Below are positions 1 to 14,100 of a stretch of DNA of 64,000 nt, piece by piece. The DNA is from Pteria penguin. Lineage: Eukaryota; Mollusca; Bivalvia; Pterioida; Pteriidae. The notes under the pieces were generated by a model. It did not search any database. It saw nothing but the letters and a program-made list of their open reading frames with translations, and was not told the DNA's origin. The DNA lies in assembly GCA_035048485.1 (NCBI GenBank), contig CM068590.1:12198494-12262493 (forward strand). The letters are read 5' to 3'. Made by a program: the position numbers and the translations under genes. Positions within the stretch are counted from its first letter, which is position 1. Each line of letters starts with the position of its first letter.

Positions 1-458
1 ATATGTTTTCAATGTTGATCCAAATTTAAAGGAGATTCTCAAGTTTACACCCACTCACTACTTTTTCCATAAATTTCTATCCTGCCCATATGACATCCAA
101 AGTTAGAATTTTTTTTTTTACATATTTTCCCCTATTTCTGAAGTGCAGCAGTGTACTTGAGAGCACATTATACACAAATTATTACTGGTACTTTCTAAGG
201 TCCCTTGATTTTGAAGTTTGATGATACGTCAGAAACCTTGATTTCATTTTACAGCACAAACATTTTATTGCACCAAAATACAGAGATATGAAGTCCGATA
301 GTTTTGATGCATCAATCTGCATATTAATTATTTACAGTAAAATTGATATCAAGAGAAGTAATTAAAAACCAATAATAATGTACCAGTAGGTGTAGATTTT
401 ATGGCCACAACAAAACTTACTTTCATCAAATATCAAAATTTTTTCTAAAACTACATAC

Positions 459-3400
459 CTGATAAATTTTATCCAACCTGTCGTGGAAAACAGTCCTCAT
501 TTTATAGACAGTAAGCATGTATTTAAGGTACTCTTCATGGCTGTTTTCAGGTTTTGTCTCTCTGATACAATGCCTGCAAATATTCAAACTCCAACAATCC
601 ATCCCTACATAAACAGCTGTTATTTACATCGAATACATGTATAATAATACTTTGTTACAATGCATTTCAATAGGGTGTATCTGAACTATTCAAACGTCTC
701 GCACACAAAGATAAACTGCTCAACTGGCTTCAAAATTGACATTATCTTATTAAGAAACATTATGGTTGTTCCTAAACTTGAAGATTTATAGCAATCAAAG
801 CATTATGGCTGTACTTTGAAATGAAAGCTAAGAAAATGTAAAGTAACATTCACACCCTATGGCTCCGCTCTGAAATAACAGCCAAGATGGTGTAAGAAAC
901 ATTAAAGCAGTGTGTGCGTTAAAGCTGAATTTTTCTTTGGCTTTACAGGACATTTGTATGGTAAAGCTTAATATTTCAATCAAATGATAGTGAAAGTTTT
1001 ACCAGACAAAGCCTATTTTTATCAGACATGTAAACCAGACGGTCAGGTGGATTTCAAAAACACTGTTAATGATACCAACAGCAACAATTATCATGATGAA
1101 GGCAAGAAATCTGAAAATGGGACACAAGTGTTATCTTAACAGACAGATATACACATTTTACCTAATTAGTGGCAAGATGACCTTGTGATCTTCTTGTTCC
1201 AGTTTCTCCAATTGTAGAAGTATGTCCAGATAACTGGAGGGATGTACCACATAACAGACTCTAGCGCAAAGGGATCGACCAATAGACTTCTTTCCATCTC
1301 CATGCCTACAGCAAGAGAAAACATACACGCAAGAAAATAAAAACTTTTCTTCTGGTATCTTAATACATGTACTCAATATCATAATGCTATAAATTTCCAT
1401 AAAATTATGATACATGTATTTACCAGATATGTAAACCAGTTCTCTCACAAATGTAATTTTGTCAATGCAGAATAAAGATAATATAGTAACCATATATAAT
1501 TCTAAAGCATGAAAGACGGTATCAATTTTATTTGTAGATTCAATTCTGCAAATCCCAATCAGATTTTTTTTTTAATAATTTCCACTGTTATCAGGAAATG
1601 TAAATACATGGTTTCTGCAAGCGTCAAATTTCAAAAGGAGCACATATGAGAATCCAAAGGTCAACGTGATCAGGCCCACTGAAGAAACTTTGAATAATTT
1701 TTCACTAAACACTAAGTTTTGAATTATTCCAATCTATCATGATAAAGGTATGCTCATTTTCCCTTTATGACAATTAAACTGTTCCAATTTAAAGACAGGA
1801 ATAATCTGCTACAAAATTTCAGGAGTGAGTGTCAAAAAACTTTCAGAACAATACCTGGCATGTATCACAATATGTTCCACATACTCAGCCATCAATGCTG
1901 CCATGGCATCTTCATAGGTTGGCAAAAAGGTGTGACCCAGCTACAAAGACAAAATGTATGATGGATAGACTAAGGTCAAGGTCACAACATACTCTTATCT
2001 CATGGATAATAACTGTATTTAGTGTAACGTACATCCATATCACTTCAGAGTTTCATGGACTAGACGCTATTTTTGGTCATAAGTGTACACTGGCCTTGAG
2101 TTCGAACACATTCTTGAGTGTTAGTATCAATTGTGTCAAGTAGAACTCATATTAATATAGCAGTACAGTCAAACTTCAATATCTCAAATGCGGATATCTC
2201 AAAAACCTCTACCAAATTGAAGTCAAACGCTACTCCCTAATTTTTTCCTTAATCTCACCTCTAATGGGTCGAACTGCAAAAGTGTTGAGAACTATGCTTA
2301 TCTTGATACATTTTCTATGTCCTAATGCACTAATTTACCTGGCGTATGTGAAAGTCGTTTCCTTACTGACACATTTGCCTGTGTGTTTACATCTAAGTGT
2401 TTGTCTATGGGCACAGCAAGAGTACATATACACCAGGACTTGCATTATGATAAATGAAGCCATTGTGGTTTTGCAATACTTAGTTATTTGTAATAATCGT
2501 TAACAAAAAGTGATAGGAAAATAAATTTTAATTTCAGATTAAATATAAGTATAGTTAAACACTACTAAACATGGCATTTGCAAATATTACTAGTAAGTCT
2601 GCTACTGAAATTTGTTCACACTTCAACAAGAAATTTATGATATTTTCCTACAAATGGTAAAATATCTCAAAGAATGAACAAGATAACTGTGATGTCAACT
2701 TTTCTAACCTGGGTTTATAATTTCACTGTAGTAACTTTAGATCCAGTTTTGAAAGACAAATTTGACTTTTCAGACTGTTGTTGTCTGTTGTCAACTTTAA
2801 CCTTGGCCATAACTTTTGAAACATGAGGGATACATATTTCACATGCATACTCAACTAACAGAGCCCTTTCAAATAATACCAAGGTCACCCTTTTAACCTT
2901 GACAATGACCTTCATGTTAAAAATAACAATTTTCATCTTTGTTGCTGCCGGGGGCAATAGCGTTTCACAAACACAGCTTGTTCCTGATGTTATGTGGCAG
3001 TGGCACTTTTTACACAATGTTTACATTCATGTATATATACACTGCTGAATTATATTTGTTTAGTCAGTATGTAAGGGCACTCATGGCAGTTGTGGCTAAC
3101 CAAACAGGAGACGCCCACTCCTCCTGGGCAGCAGGTCTCACCTCTGAACTTCAAGGTTCCGTGAATGTCCACTGTGGTACATTGTTTTTAGTGCTATAGT
3201 CATGTGACACTACTTAATTTCATATTTTAATTAAAGAGGCAATTTAACAAAATTTTTATTGTACTGTAAGCTGAGATCTCATCCACTCATTCAACATGTC
3301 ACCCTATAATGGGCACCAATTGTCAACAGTTTAAACTAGAAAATACTTAAATCTGCAACATACCTCTAAATGCTGATGACGAAAGTGACACACTGTTACG

Positions 3401-6400
3401 ACCTCCCAGATTTCCTCTGCATGCTTTAGAACTCTGGAAACAACAAAATTCATCCTTAATCAAATGCAGCAAATGCAGACTTTGATTTTCAATAACCAGA
3501 AATGGAATCTGATTTCCCGAATCAGCAAGGAAATTCCAAATCCAAATCCAAACAACATACATGTTTACTCACGTTATTTTGAAATATGAATTTTGTAAAA
3601 GCAGGACTGGACTAAAATAAGTTGGATGGACCACCAGGGATACCCCTTCAATGGACCAACTGTAAGTTTGGTTATAGATAAAAACCTGATCAATGCCACT
3701 ACACTAAATGTATGAATTTGTGAAATTCAGAAACCCTGAAATGTTGGAAAAGGTATGGACATATTCTAACAATAAGCCTAGTTTCAAACTCTGTCTTTTT
3801 ACACGACTAGTATTTTTGTTCAAACTAGTACATATGTAAAACATAAAAGTAAAATCTTCCACGGCAAAGTCTTTGTATAATAAATAAAAGGCACTCTTTT
3901 CACGGATTTTCTGCCATATAAAATCAAAATTTATTTTCTCTGGCATCACCACTTCACTAAATTCGGTGCCCCATACCAAATTTTGTATACATGGTCTTTC
4001 GCATCCATTTTCCCCCCCACAATTTGAGATTAAAGTTTGCTTCAAAATATGCAACTGACATGGATGATCAATTGTGTTAAAAAATAACATGATCTCCACA
4101 TCAATTATGTCTGCGGCAACAACAACCTTCCCTTGTACAGTAATCGAAGGTTAGTGAGGAGTGTGATCTAAATCAAGTTTATCTAAGCACTGCTAATGAC
4201 TGATTTTATCTTGAGTATTGGTATTTTCCCCGTAAGTATAAAACTTTTTTTTTCAGACATGATATCAAGTGAAACATTAGGCCTTTTCCCTTTAATTGCA
4301 GAGCTGGACGGCAAATTGATTCATGTTACCTCAAAAAATTTATTACGTCATAATGTAATTTGACATCATTCTGATTGATTTGGAGAGAAGGTAATGATTT
4401 TTCATTCCAATGTTACAGCTCTGCAGTTAAAGGAAAGAGGTCTATTGATGTTAATTTCTTGGGTAAGTAAAATCCATGATAATGATAGAAATCATAAGTA
4501 AATTAGTGGGGAATCCTTGTCTGCTCACCCAACTTATTTACTCTTATGATTTGTAAACTGGAATCACATGACCACTTGTTAGATTGGAAATTTAGTGTGA
4601 TACCTCTCGACAAACCTACCTCCCACACATCAACCCAAATCATAAATAAAATTTCACTGTAAAGAAATAAATGTAGAATTATCTTGTCCATAAATGTCAC
4701 TACAATACTATACCTGTCCTTTCCAGACAAAGAAGTATGATCAATTTTCCTTGACCTTTTCCCCATCTCCCTGCAAATAAAAGGAGGTGTGAACAATAAA
4801 ATATTCTTCATAAAATATGCATTTAGTACGAAAAGTGGATCTCAATTCAACACTATAGAATTCACAAGTCACATTTCATTTACACGAAAATTGCAACTTT
4901 ACGTTTCTATTTTAATAAAACTTGGCTGATCAGAATGCTAAGTTTGTCATGATTATACTGTCAATGCAGAATATAGCTGTGGTTGCTATCGTTATTCTGG
5001 TAATTTAATGAAAAGTTTTTATTATGTAGAACTTTATTTATTAACTAATTTCTTTAGGAAGGGAAAGCAACAGATATAAGACAATGTGTCAGTGCATCAT
5101 TTAAATTTTAAATCTGAGAGCTGTTGTGGCTGTGGAATTAAGGTTGTTTGGTTCAATAATGAATGATTCCAAGTTCAAATCCCAACTGATTCTTCTTGCT
5201 CAGCTGTAGAAAAAAATAGAAGAACCGAAGTCATGATAAACTTTCAACATGTGCAAGAACTCTTCATATTCAAACGGGATGTAACGATATCTCTATTATG
5301 AATATCACAATAGAGGCCTTGATATGATACAGAAAAGAGATCAAATGATGTGGAAACGGAACCCTTTCCTTTGTAAAAATCTGCAAAATATTTATATAAT
5401 GTAGAAATGTTTCAAACAGAATTAATCATGCAGAAAACTTCTAAATAAATTATCCAGAATTTTTTTTCATATATATTTGTAACTCATTTCTAGTTTAAAT
5501 TGTTATGTACATCTTTTTTTCCTCAAAGGCGATCTTTGATACTTCATGAAACCAAAGATTAATCATTAACCTGGATCCTCAGTTTAAGGAGTGAACCATG
5601 ATAAGTATGGTGTCGTGACAAGCTGCATCGTTTCTCCTCAATATTACTTAAGGAGGAGCTGCTATAGAAGTGGATCCCCTGCACAGACATTATGGATTTA
5701 ACTACCCTTTCTCAACATTAACAGATTTCAGCCCATGTGAACCAACCTTAAGAATGTGAGCATAAGGTTGACCAAGGATTTCAGACCACATCGTCTTCCA
5801 GTGGAAATCTGCAGGTTTATAAGGAAGTTTTCTTTGGGAGATTTTTTTATCTGTAATGTAAAGACAAAAAATTATTGGCAAGGAATAGACACCTGGGACC
5901 AGTTGTTGGAAACTTTACCCACTAGTTGAGTTAACCAGTGGTTAAAATTTGAAAGACAATTAATTTGAAATGTAAAATTTCTGTATAAATGTCTAAATTA
6001 CATTACAATGCTGGTTTCATATGCTACAAAGCAAAACACAGACTATGACTTAGAGTCTTCTCATTTCAAAGATATAGGCAGATAAAATCTAACTTTAAGG
6101 TAGCTTAACAAGTGGTTAGTTTTAAACAACTGGCCCCTGAATGTCAAAATCTTGTCTCTATATGTTCAAATGTTAATGTCAGTGAAAAATTTTTGAGACA
6201 AATAGACAGACATGCCCAAAGCTACATGCCCTTCATCTATGATTGCAGGTGGATAAAGATTCTATTAAACTAATCTGCAGTGGTATCTATTATGCTTGAA
6301 AAACAACAAAACAAATAAAAAATGTAATATTGGTGTTTGATGCACACTGAGTTAAGCAACTAGGACAGAGAGAAATTGAATAAGCTATCTTTCTGATATA

Positions 6401-9400
6401 ATTGTTGGGACTTTTTAAAGTATACATATTTTTAAAACATTCAATGAAAACATGCAGCTTAAACGTCGAAATGTCAAATTTTGTTAGTCAAAGTTCTTCT
6501 ATTGCACATACTAAATCAGTATTTTTTTTCTTCAAATCAGGTCCGTTATAAGGACCCTTCCCAATGGAAAATTTCACTGATTTTTCCTAAAAAATTGTGT
6601 TGATTTTTCCCAAATATTCATCTTTTAGCATCATGCAAATGGGACACAAAATTCCAAATTGAAAAGGTACAGGCACCTTTGAAAAAATTACAAAAAAAAA
6701 AAAGAAAAACCCACCGTAGACGTTTTTCGATACAAGAAGTCTTAACTGTTTTTATTCTGCCAACCTTGTCTCTCCTCTCATCAAAGTTACAAGATTCCAC
6801 AAAAACTTAAAAAGATGTATGTGAACAGACAACAGAAAAAGCTGTCATTCAAACAAATAACAGCATCCTCACTTAGACAATAAAGTCAATAGAGAAAAAA
6901 TCTTTATCACACTACAATGTGTACCTTAAATTGCTCTAAATCCATCACTTCATCTTCCTCTGCACTGATTTCTCTCTCCCGATCATTTTCCTTATCCGGA
7001 CCTCCTTAAAAATACACATATATCTACATGAAAATAAAATAAATCAAAACGAATCTGCATGCTACATGTATATAAAAATGCTATAACACAGACAAAAAAT
7101 TGTTGTATCAAATGAATCTTTATTTTACATTTGTTCACATCCATGGATATCTTGGGAATTTGGTTCCCAAGTCTGCAATAAGTTTCCAATAATTTACAAC
7201 CAATGTTTTAGAGCTGCACACTTGGTCTTACCAATGACATCTTTCCCAAAGAATTTTTGCCCCCACTAGCCAGTTGGGCCAATACAGCCTAAAATTTTAA
7301 GGGTCCAAAGGCAATTATACTAAAGAAATGTTGAAATCTTATTGCTGACTTCCTTATATTTAATTCCTAAATTTTACTGCTATATATTTCAATAATTCAA
7401 AGAACCCAATAAGCTGGATTGTCTTAGGTCAACATTATCAATTTTTTTCTTTACAAAAAAATATTGTGCTTTAAATTCTAAGTATACTGCAATCTTCAAT
7501 TCAAAGTCAAATATTTTATAGCAAACTGTTAACTGTTCTCAAGAGTGTAAATACTCTTGAAACCAGTAAGACATCACTGTAAAATGTTAAATGCTTTACT
7601 GACCAAGATGAATGTGCATTTTTTCATATTTCACTCCCAACTTATTTTCCTTTTCATTTTACATCAAAACTGGTCGTTTTAGCAATTTACAAAATTTTCA
7701 TTTGCCCGTCAGTCTACATCAATTTAAATTCTGGAAGTCCAAAGAAATTTATGGTAGCCTCAGGAGTCAGGCTAGAGAGTTTTGGGAAAGACTGTATCAG
7801 AAGCCTATACCAAACATCTAGAGGAAATTGATTTGATGAACATCCAACACAATGCCCAAATAAAGGTTTAATTCGTCATGGTTCCCTTACCAGAGTATTT
7901 TTCAAGCAAGTCTTCATCTTCATTACCATCATCATCATCATCTCTTTGCACATCAAAATCACTTCTTTCTTCATCCTCTTCAGCTGTAGCATCAGTCACA
8001 ACATCCTTACTGCTACAGAGTTCATTTCTTTCAAAATCTTTAAAACAGCTGAAGCATAAAGGAATGACATTGTATAGAAATTGTCATGTGATACGAAACT
8101 CATTTACATACAGATGAAACATTGAAAAAAAGATCAAATTGAACTTTTTCAATTCACTACTCAGCCAAAATAGCTGTAAATAAAATGTACTGGTTCAAAG
8201 ACAAATTGTCTAGCCCCAAAACAGGATTATTACACATATTTAATATGAAGATCAAATATGTAACATGATTTGTAATGTTTTACAGCATATTGAAAACCGA
8301 AAATACTATATAGAGAGTGCTACTCATTTTTGTATTGGGTTTTATTTTATCATTATTACTTTTTTTTTGTAACTCAAAATAATACAAGTTTCAAAGGCTT
8401 AACTTAACTAGCCCAGTGCTATTTATTTAAAGGCTTGGGCTTGGCACAAACTCTCATTAATTTTGAACCATAAAATTAGTAATACATATTTTACATAATA
8501 AAATAAGTTATAATAAATACAAACAGAACATTCACATTACCTCAAGAAAATCTCTTCATAATAGTCATAACTCTCTGTTAAGGTTTGTTGAATTTCCTGA
8601 TTGGGAACATAAGTCACTATTCTTTTGAACACTTCTTCAAGTTCACCATCTTGCCACTCATCATTTTCAGCTGGAATAACATGAATGAAATTGTAGAATG
8701 GATGACTGCATGATATAAAACCAAGTAAATCCACTATAACAACAAGATATATGTCCGAGTCATGAAATGCCAAATGAAGACAAAGTGCCCTTTAGAACCA
8801 GTAACAACTTTCCAGGAGTGTACAATGTAGGTGGGTATATCAACAGACAAATATCAACAATTATGGGTAAATTTTGAATTGATACTAGTGAGAGAGAAGA
8901 AACCCATGCATCCCCTCTTATCTGCCACTGGATGGACATGATCCAGACAGAAAATTCACAGATTTATCATTCAAAATAATAGTTTCTATCTCCCCCCCCC
9001 CCCTCCCACACACAGTTTTCATTTGTAAAAATGTAGAATCAGAAACTTTCTAATTCTTTGCTGTACTATCAAATGATACAATGCCACTGTGAAACAACAA
9101 TGTACATGTACTGCAGAGAACATTCATATAACCTTGGAAACCACAGGCCAGGCCAGTGACAATGGAGAATGTCTTGTTTATAATACACAAGATGAATGTG
9201 AACAAAAACTGTAGGGAAGATGTCAGTGCCACACAACTTCAGAGACAATCACTCAAATGTGTAACAATATCTGTTTTCAGTAATTAATTTCAAGTATTAC
9301 TGAATATAATTTTGGAATTTTGATTTTAAATTCAATCAAAAGGACACATCTTTATAACATATTGAATAAAATATTCAGATGACAACTTACCATTTGGATC

Positions 9401-9412
9401 AAGTTTATATAT
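459..9412 (-). CDS. Unrecognised multi-exon protein gene, 3'-partial at window edge
   Basis: Ten exons with AG/GT borders join in one open frame on the minus strand: 9391-9412 (a 22-nt microexon), 8541-8670, 7891-8048, 6925-7004, 5747-5850, 4714-4770, 3364-3433, 1855-1940, 1162-1305 and 459-573. Phases agree at every junction, giving 322 codons, and the frame continues past the left edge. The first part is acidic (EEDEERSDFD, DDDDDGNEDED); the second part looks helical, for example VLKHAEEIWEVVTVCHFRHQ, YEDAMAALMAEYVEHIVIHA and SSYLDILLQLEKLEQEDHK. I see no zinc finger, kinase, helicase or membrane motif and do not recognise the family. The donor at 5747 (GTTGGT) is weak. The gene runs head-to-head with SETD1. 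An acidic N-terminus followed by helices would suit a nuclear or nucleolar protein, but that is only inference. Confidence is high that it is a gene, low for its identity. Confidence 0.75.
4280..4442. mobile_element. 163-bp MITE, TA target site
   Basis: The left end GGCCTTTTCCCTTTAATTGC and the inverted right end GACCTCTTTCCTTTAACTGC match for about 27 bp. TA borders both sides (4278-4279 and 4443-4444). The interior with GTCATAAT and TGACATCATT is shared with the 36.4-kb MITE. Confidence 0.8.
5117..5190 (+). mobile_element. tRNA-like SINE relic
   Basis: An A-box-like TGGCTGTGGAATTAAGG and a B-box-like AAGTTCAAATCCC lie about 40 bp apart. It does not fold into a full tRNA with an acceptor stem; best read as the head of an old SINE. 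Confidence 0.5.
5895..6137. mobile_element. 243-bp TIR element
   Basis: GGGACCAGTTGTTGGAAACT at the left and (inverted) GGGGCCAGTTGTTTAAAACT at the right start diverged inverted arms with further GTTAACCA-like matches. No clear target duplication. It lies in an intron of the minus-strand gene, 45 bp beyond the acceptor of exon 5747-5850. Confidence 0.7.
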
Positions 9413-9596
9413 CTGCAACATTTGTGCAGTTATAAACTTCAAAATGGAACATGTAAATTGAAAAGGTCAATTTCCTTTGCAAACTATATGTATATTCAGT
9501 GTCAAGTAACTCTCATGTCCATAAATTTTCAGCCACTTGGTGGAGACATGATTTTTTCTTACTTATAAAAATTCTTTTGTTTCTACTTGATAAAGG

Positions 9597-9633
9597 CCAG
9601 GGACTTGCATATCTAAAGATATTTAGTCCCTGG
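9597..9633. repeat. 37-bp near-perfect palindrome
   Basis: CCAGGGACT and AGTCCCTGG border a second short ATATCTAAAGATAT palindrome. It could be a collapsed TIR element similar to the hairpin at 34.26 kb, or a cruciform-prone site. Confidence 0.6.
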
Positions 9634-10461
9634 TAAGGCCATGAAGTGCATGGTTGGGAATTTGTGGACATCAAAGTTTTTTGTTATCTATGTATTTCAC
9701 ACTTCCTTCTGATGACTGCTTATCATTTTTATATTCAGTATGCTATAAATTAAGATGTGCTGGCCCTTTTAATGTTGAATTCAAAATTTTAAAATTTAGG
9801 ATTAACTGTACTTGTTACTTCTGTTCAATCCTTAAAACTGCTTACTGAAAAGAGAAATTAATACTTATTTCAGTAATTACCTCTCAAATGAGAGGTTCGC
9901 CCTTCCCTTTAAAAGAGCAAAACTTCTAAGATTCACCAAACAATGTAAAGAATGTTGATATTTTAATCAATAGTGTAGAGGGTTACACCTGCTAACACAC
10001 ACAATTATGCATTAAAATTCTCAGAAATCACAACTGCTACAAATACACATCTGTGATAAACATCATTCAGATCTGAGTGTATCAAAACATAAGTTGAGGG
10101 ATTGTGTGCCCAACCGTTTAGAAGAGCAATTTCAACGGTGAACTCCTGCCATGCCCCCTTTACACACAATTTCGGTTATCTCCATTACTCCATTATAATA
10201 TTTACATACATTTTATTTGTACTGTAAAAATGTTGTGACCGTGAATGTTTAACATAGGTGTAAATCAAGTACGTCTGAGAATAGACCTGTATCTTGGTAC
10301 AGGACTATGATCCGAGTTTTACATGACCGAGTGATTCAGTGATTGCATCTAAATTTCACTTCTAGTTTTATATTCAACTTTCGTTTCGTCATGGGGCTAA
10401 AATGGATTACTAGATCCAGTATAGCATATACATATATAGTCTGTATTATTATTTCTTTTAC

Positions 10462-10522
10462 CAATATAATGTTTTGCAGATGATTTGATAAATTTCTTAG
10501 CTCTTTTCCTGATATTAGGCAT
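10462..10522 (-). CDS. Candidate first coding exon of the unrecognised upstream gene
   Basis: An ATG at 10522 opens a short basic reading frame beginning MPNIRKRAKKFIKSSAKHY, followed by a GTAAAAG donor. The position next to the promoter and the nuclear-localisation-like basic start suit a first exon. However, this exon ends in phase 1 while the next secure exon (9391-9412) starts in phase 0. Either a further small exon lies between 9413 and 10461 or this is not the true start. I searched that interval and found no compatible exon. Confidence 0.4.
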
Positions 10523-11148
10523 TTTACTATTTAGCCAACATGTGCTCTACAACCGATCTTGCAAAATAACATCAATAGTAATTGGTTTATTTTTGGGAAA
10601 ATACCTTTTCAATTGTCCAATCAAGTACGGCGTTATAAAATAAAACGATGCTCGATGATTTTCGCGATTTTTCACAACAATTCCTACGATATATCTCAAA
10701 TCGTTAATGCCTATATATATTTTTGAAGATTATAATCCAAACGAGCGTAGAAATACTATTAAACATGTAAATTTTATTTTTACGAAAATATCAGAGCGAG
10801 CCGCTAATATTAGCTTTACATATCGGTGCGATGCATTGTGGGATAGCAGGGAAATTTTGATGCTTTTATGCACAGCACTATGTAGCTCTTTCACTACATT
10901 GTAGATATAGTTGAATTTAAGCTAACATGGGCCATGAGTGTGGTGTTATCTAATTCTTATATATACCACTCATGCGGCCATACGAATTTAATGAGTCATC
11001 TTTCTCAGGAAAGAGTGGAATACGGCAAATTTAAGTGAGGAACATTTTGTTTACATATTATCTAAAGATCCAGTGGTGGATTAACTTCATGCACTTTATT
11101 TTTGTACATTTTGTCATGGATTTAATTCTCTTTCTTGATATATTTCAG
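10523..11148. promoter_or_regulatory. Head-to-head (bidirectional) promoter and SETD1 5' UTR
   Basis: This gap separates the first exon of the minus-strand gene from SETD1. It holds a reversed CCAAT box (ATTGG near 10580), a forward CCAAT box (near 10615), and ATGCATTGTGGGA near 10831-10843. The last resembles, in reverse, the ZNF143/THAP11-type TCCCAnnATGCA element, with one mismatch. A likely non-coding first SETD1 exon ends at 11034 before a GTGAGG donor. The next acceptor (TTTCAG, 11143-11148) opens the exon carrying the SETD1 start at 11175. The transcription start sites are not determined. Confidence 0.55.
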
Positions 11149-11174
11149 ATTTTAATGGACTCAATGCTGGAAAA

Positions 11175-14100
11175 ATGGATGACAAACGCAGAAGGAATTA
11201 CAAACTATTGGTGGATCCAATGCTACGGGGAGGATCCACAAAGATCTACAGATTTGAGGGAGTTGATCCAACGGTATACCACCTTTCATGTTTCAGTGAA
11301 AATGGAACTATGGATTTAGATTTAACATCGAAAAGGATTTTGTCAATTTAAGATCATTTATGAAATTAAGGGGGAGAGAGAGAAAATGATTAATTTACTA
11401 AACCGTTTTAAGATACCAGTGGTCTAACATTTGCTGAGCAATGTTCAGATTTTGTAGCTAGCCACCCTGAAATGCTTTAATGCATACACAAATTATACGA
11501 CCACGGTTATCTTAAAAAGGTCTGTTAAAACTTAACTAATAACTTTGGCATTAAGAATGCTACATGGATGAATTTTAAATCTGCTAATTTGGATAAAGTG
11601 ATAATTAACATGATTATTTTAACTCTACACTTCGAAAGCAAAAGTATATGAATTAAGAAAGTCTTCATATTTATATAAAAAGTTATTGACAGGTGCTGTT
11701 CAAGTTTCTTCATGAATTTAGATTACCTTTTGGAAAATGTAGTAAATTGAAATAACATGTATGTTAACACTATTAGTAAAAATGAAGAGGTTGGTAGTGT
11801 TAATTCTTGAAGTCAAACTGGACACATGACCTAATTTGCATCATATTTGTTGGGGGATAAGTCTCGGGATTTGTCATTGCTCTCTACAAAGAATCATGCA
11901 GACATTTTGAAATCTCATTTTTGAAAACTGCAGTCATATAAAATTGGAAGAAGGAAAGAAAGTCAATCGTTGTTAGATTCCTCAATGAATTTCAAAAGTT
12001 TAGATCCTAGTGTGATGTCATGCCGACTTCGAGAATTTATCTTGTAAATTATGATATTTTATTTGGATGTATCCGATGATGATGTACATGTAGACATTCA
12101 AACAGTAACCATAGTTACATGTCCTGTAATCTTTGTAAGTACACTTGCAATGACAATGCATCACATCATATAATAAGAACAGTAGCACAATTCTTTCTCT
12201 CTTTCTTATGTTATCTTGGAATTGGAAGCCTGCTCTTTTTTTCTTTTGTAAAAAGCTTAAAAAAAAAAAAGAAGGGGAGGGGGTTCATTATTTGTTTAAG
12301 ATTTTAAAGGACCATCACAAATTCTTATGGAACCTTTAAAAACTTAAATGCATCAAGAAATAGAATGGGTCAATGGTTTTCTCATTATGATTATGCAAAC
12401 AATAGGAACATTAGTCTTTTCGTAATTCATTCATTCACAGAATAGTAGAGCTGCTATGTCTGTGACTTGTACATTAAACTTGAGCAATGATGATAGAGTT
12501 TGGATGTATACAGGAATAGCTTTTTCATATATATATACATTCTGGTTAATTTTAATGCTGTCACCGTGAAATCATTTATTGCCATGGTGACCAATTTTGT
12601 GGATTTATGAAATTCTACTTGATTGTGAGAATGTCACTCCATAGAAATCTGTGACCAATCGTTTTTTTATCATGGAAGTGTATTCCTTCATTGGATATGC
12701 TCTATATTGTGCCTATGAATGACTAACCCATACCTTAACATACATTATAATTCTATTGCTTGTGGAGTATAACATTTACTGCATGTTCTTCATGGTATTT
12801 CATGTGCATATATCATAATTCATTTGAAATGTCAATTTGATAATTAGAACCCTTGAAATCCATGAAAATTGTGTTTTCATAGGTAATGATTCAAATCACA
12901 CGACAATTTGGCCACCTCGATAAATATATATAGATGAATAATCATTTTTAAAAAAAATTTTTAAATATACAAAACACCATGATTTTACACGAAGCTGAGT
13001 ACTCTTTCGGGTGTATACACTGTTTGCCTATTTAATTTTTTCACTGTGCTTTTTGTATTTTTTCTAAATTACTTAAAGGGACATAGTCCGAGACTGGAAA
13101 ATTTTAGCATGAAAAGGATAAATTACGACAATATCTTATTTTTCCTGTTTTACATAAGTTATAAACTTTGTGTTAATTGCAAAATTTAAAACTAAAATCC
13201 CTCAATGTTTTCGTAGAATAAAGGTAATTGAGTCGAATTAAATTCGGCTGGTATCAATTCTCCAAATAAGGCGATGCTCCGCCCATAATCATGCGCTTGA
13301 GCGGATATTCACTGTAGAAAACAACAAAAATGGTTCACATGGAGGAATACGAGCACGAGAAAAGCAAAAGTGTGGTAGAAAATAACTATACACAAACTCA
13401 GAGGCCAAAAAAAGAAAAGTGGAACAAAGGTTAGAATCGGGTAAAGCTCGAGTGTTATTGTCACGTGATTTCCTCTGACCGAACTCATCAATATTCAAGG
13501 AGTTGGCCTGGTTATGTAGCAAATTTAAAACGGGCATATCTGGTTAACGACATCGACTTTGGTAGCGATACGTTTTACACATCTTAGATAATATACTAGC
13601 AATCGATTGCTGTTTAAGAAATCCGTTTACATTTTTATACTTTTCCCGACTTCAATCGGACCATGCTCCTTTAAACATGCACTTCAGTTGGGTCAGTACA
13701 TGTATGTCCTATTTTGTGAGTTCTGCTAGCCAGTTTCTAACTACTTCACTGTACCCCTTCTCTGAATCACTGCTACTTTGACATTTTTAGTTTTCAAGTT
13801 AAGTTACAAGACTGCCCCATTTAAGCAAACCCAATTTATGTTTGACATGTGATTTTCTAAATCTCCTATTATTGTAATATTATTTTGGAAAAATCTTATC
13901 AAGTCATATTAAATCTTACTGTTCCCATCATTTATAAATCCCATGAAAAAAAGCAATTTAGGTAACGTAAAAAAATTGATGCCCGATTACATATATCAAA
14001 ATAGGGCCGTTCATGTAGTTTTTTATCAGGCCAAACAAACAAATATGCATGTTTTCTGTATCCTGCTGAAAAAAAAATTGGGTTGGTTGGTCTGTACTCT

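Noticed and set aside
1158..1493. 111-codon minus-strand frame taken as a single-exon gene
   Set aside because: Only 1162-1305 is exon; the N-terminal part of the frame is intron read-through.
2160..2275. End of a pogo/Tc1-like transposon (ACAGTCAAACTTCAATATCTC)
   Set aside because: Only one end-like sequence and no matching inverted end nearby, so not supported as a feature.
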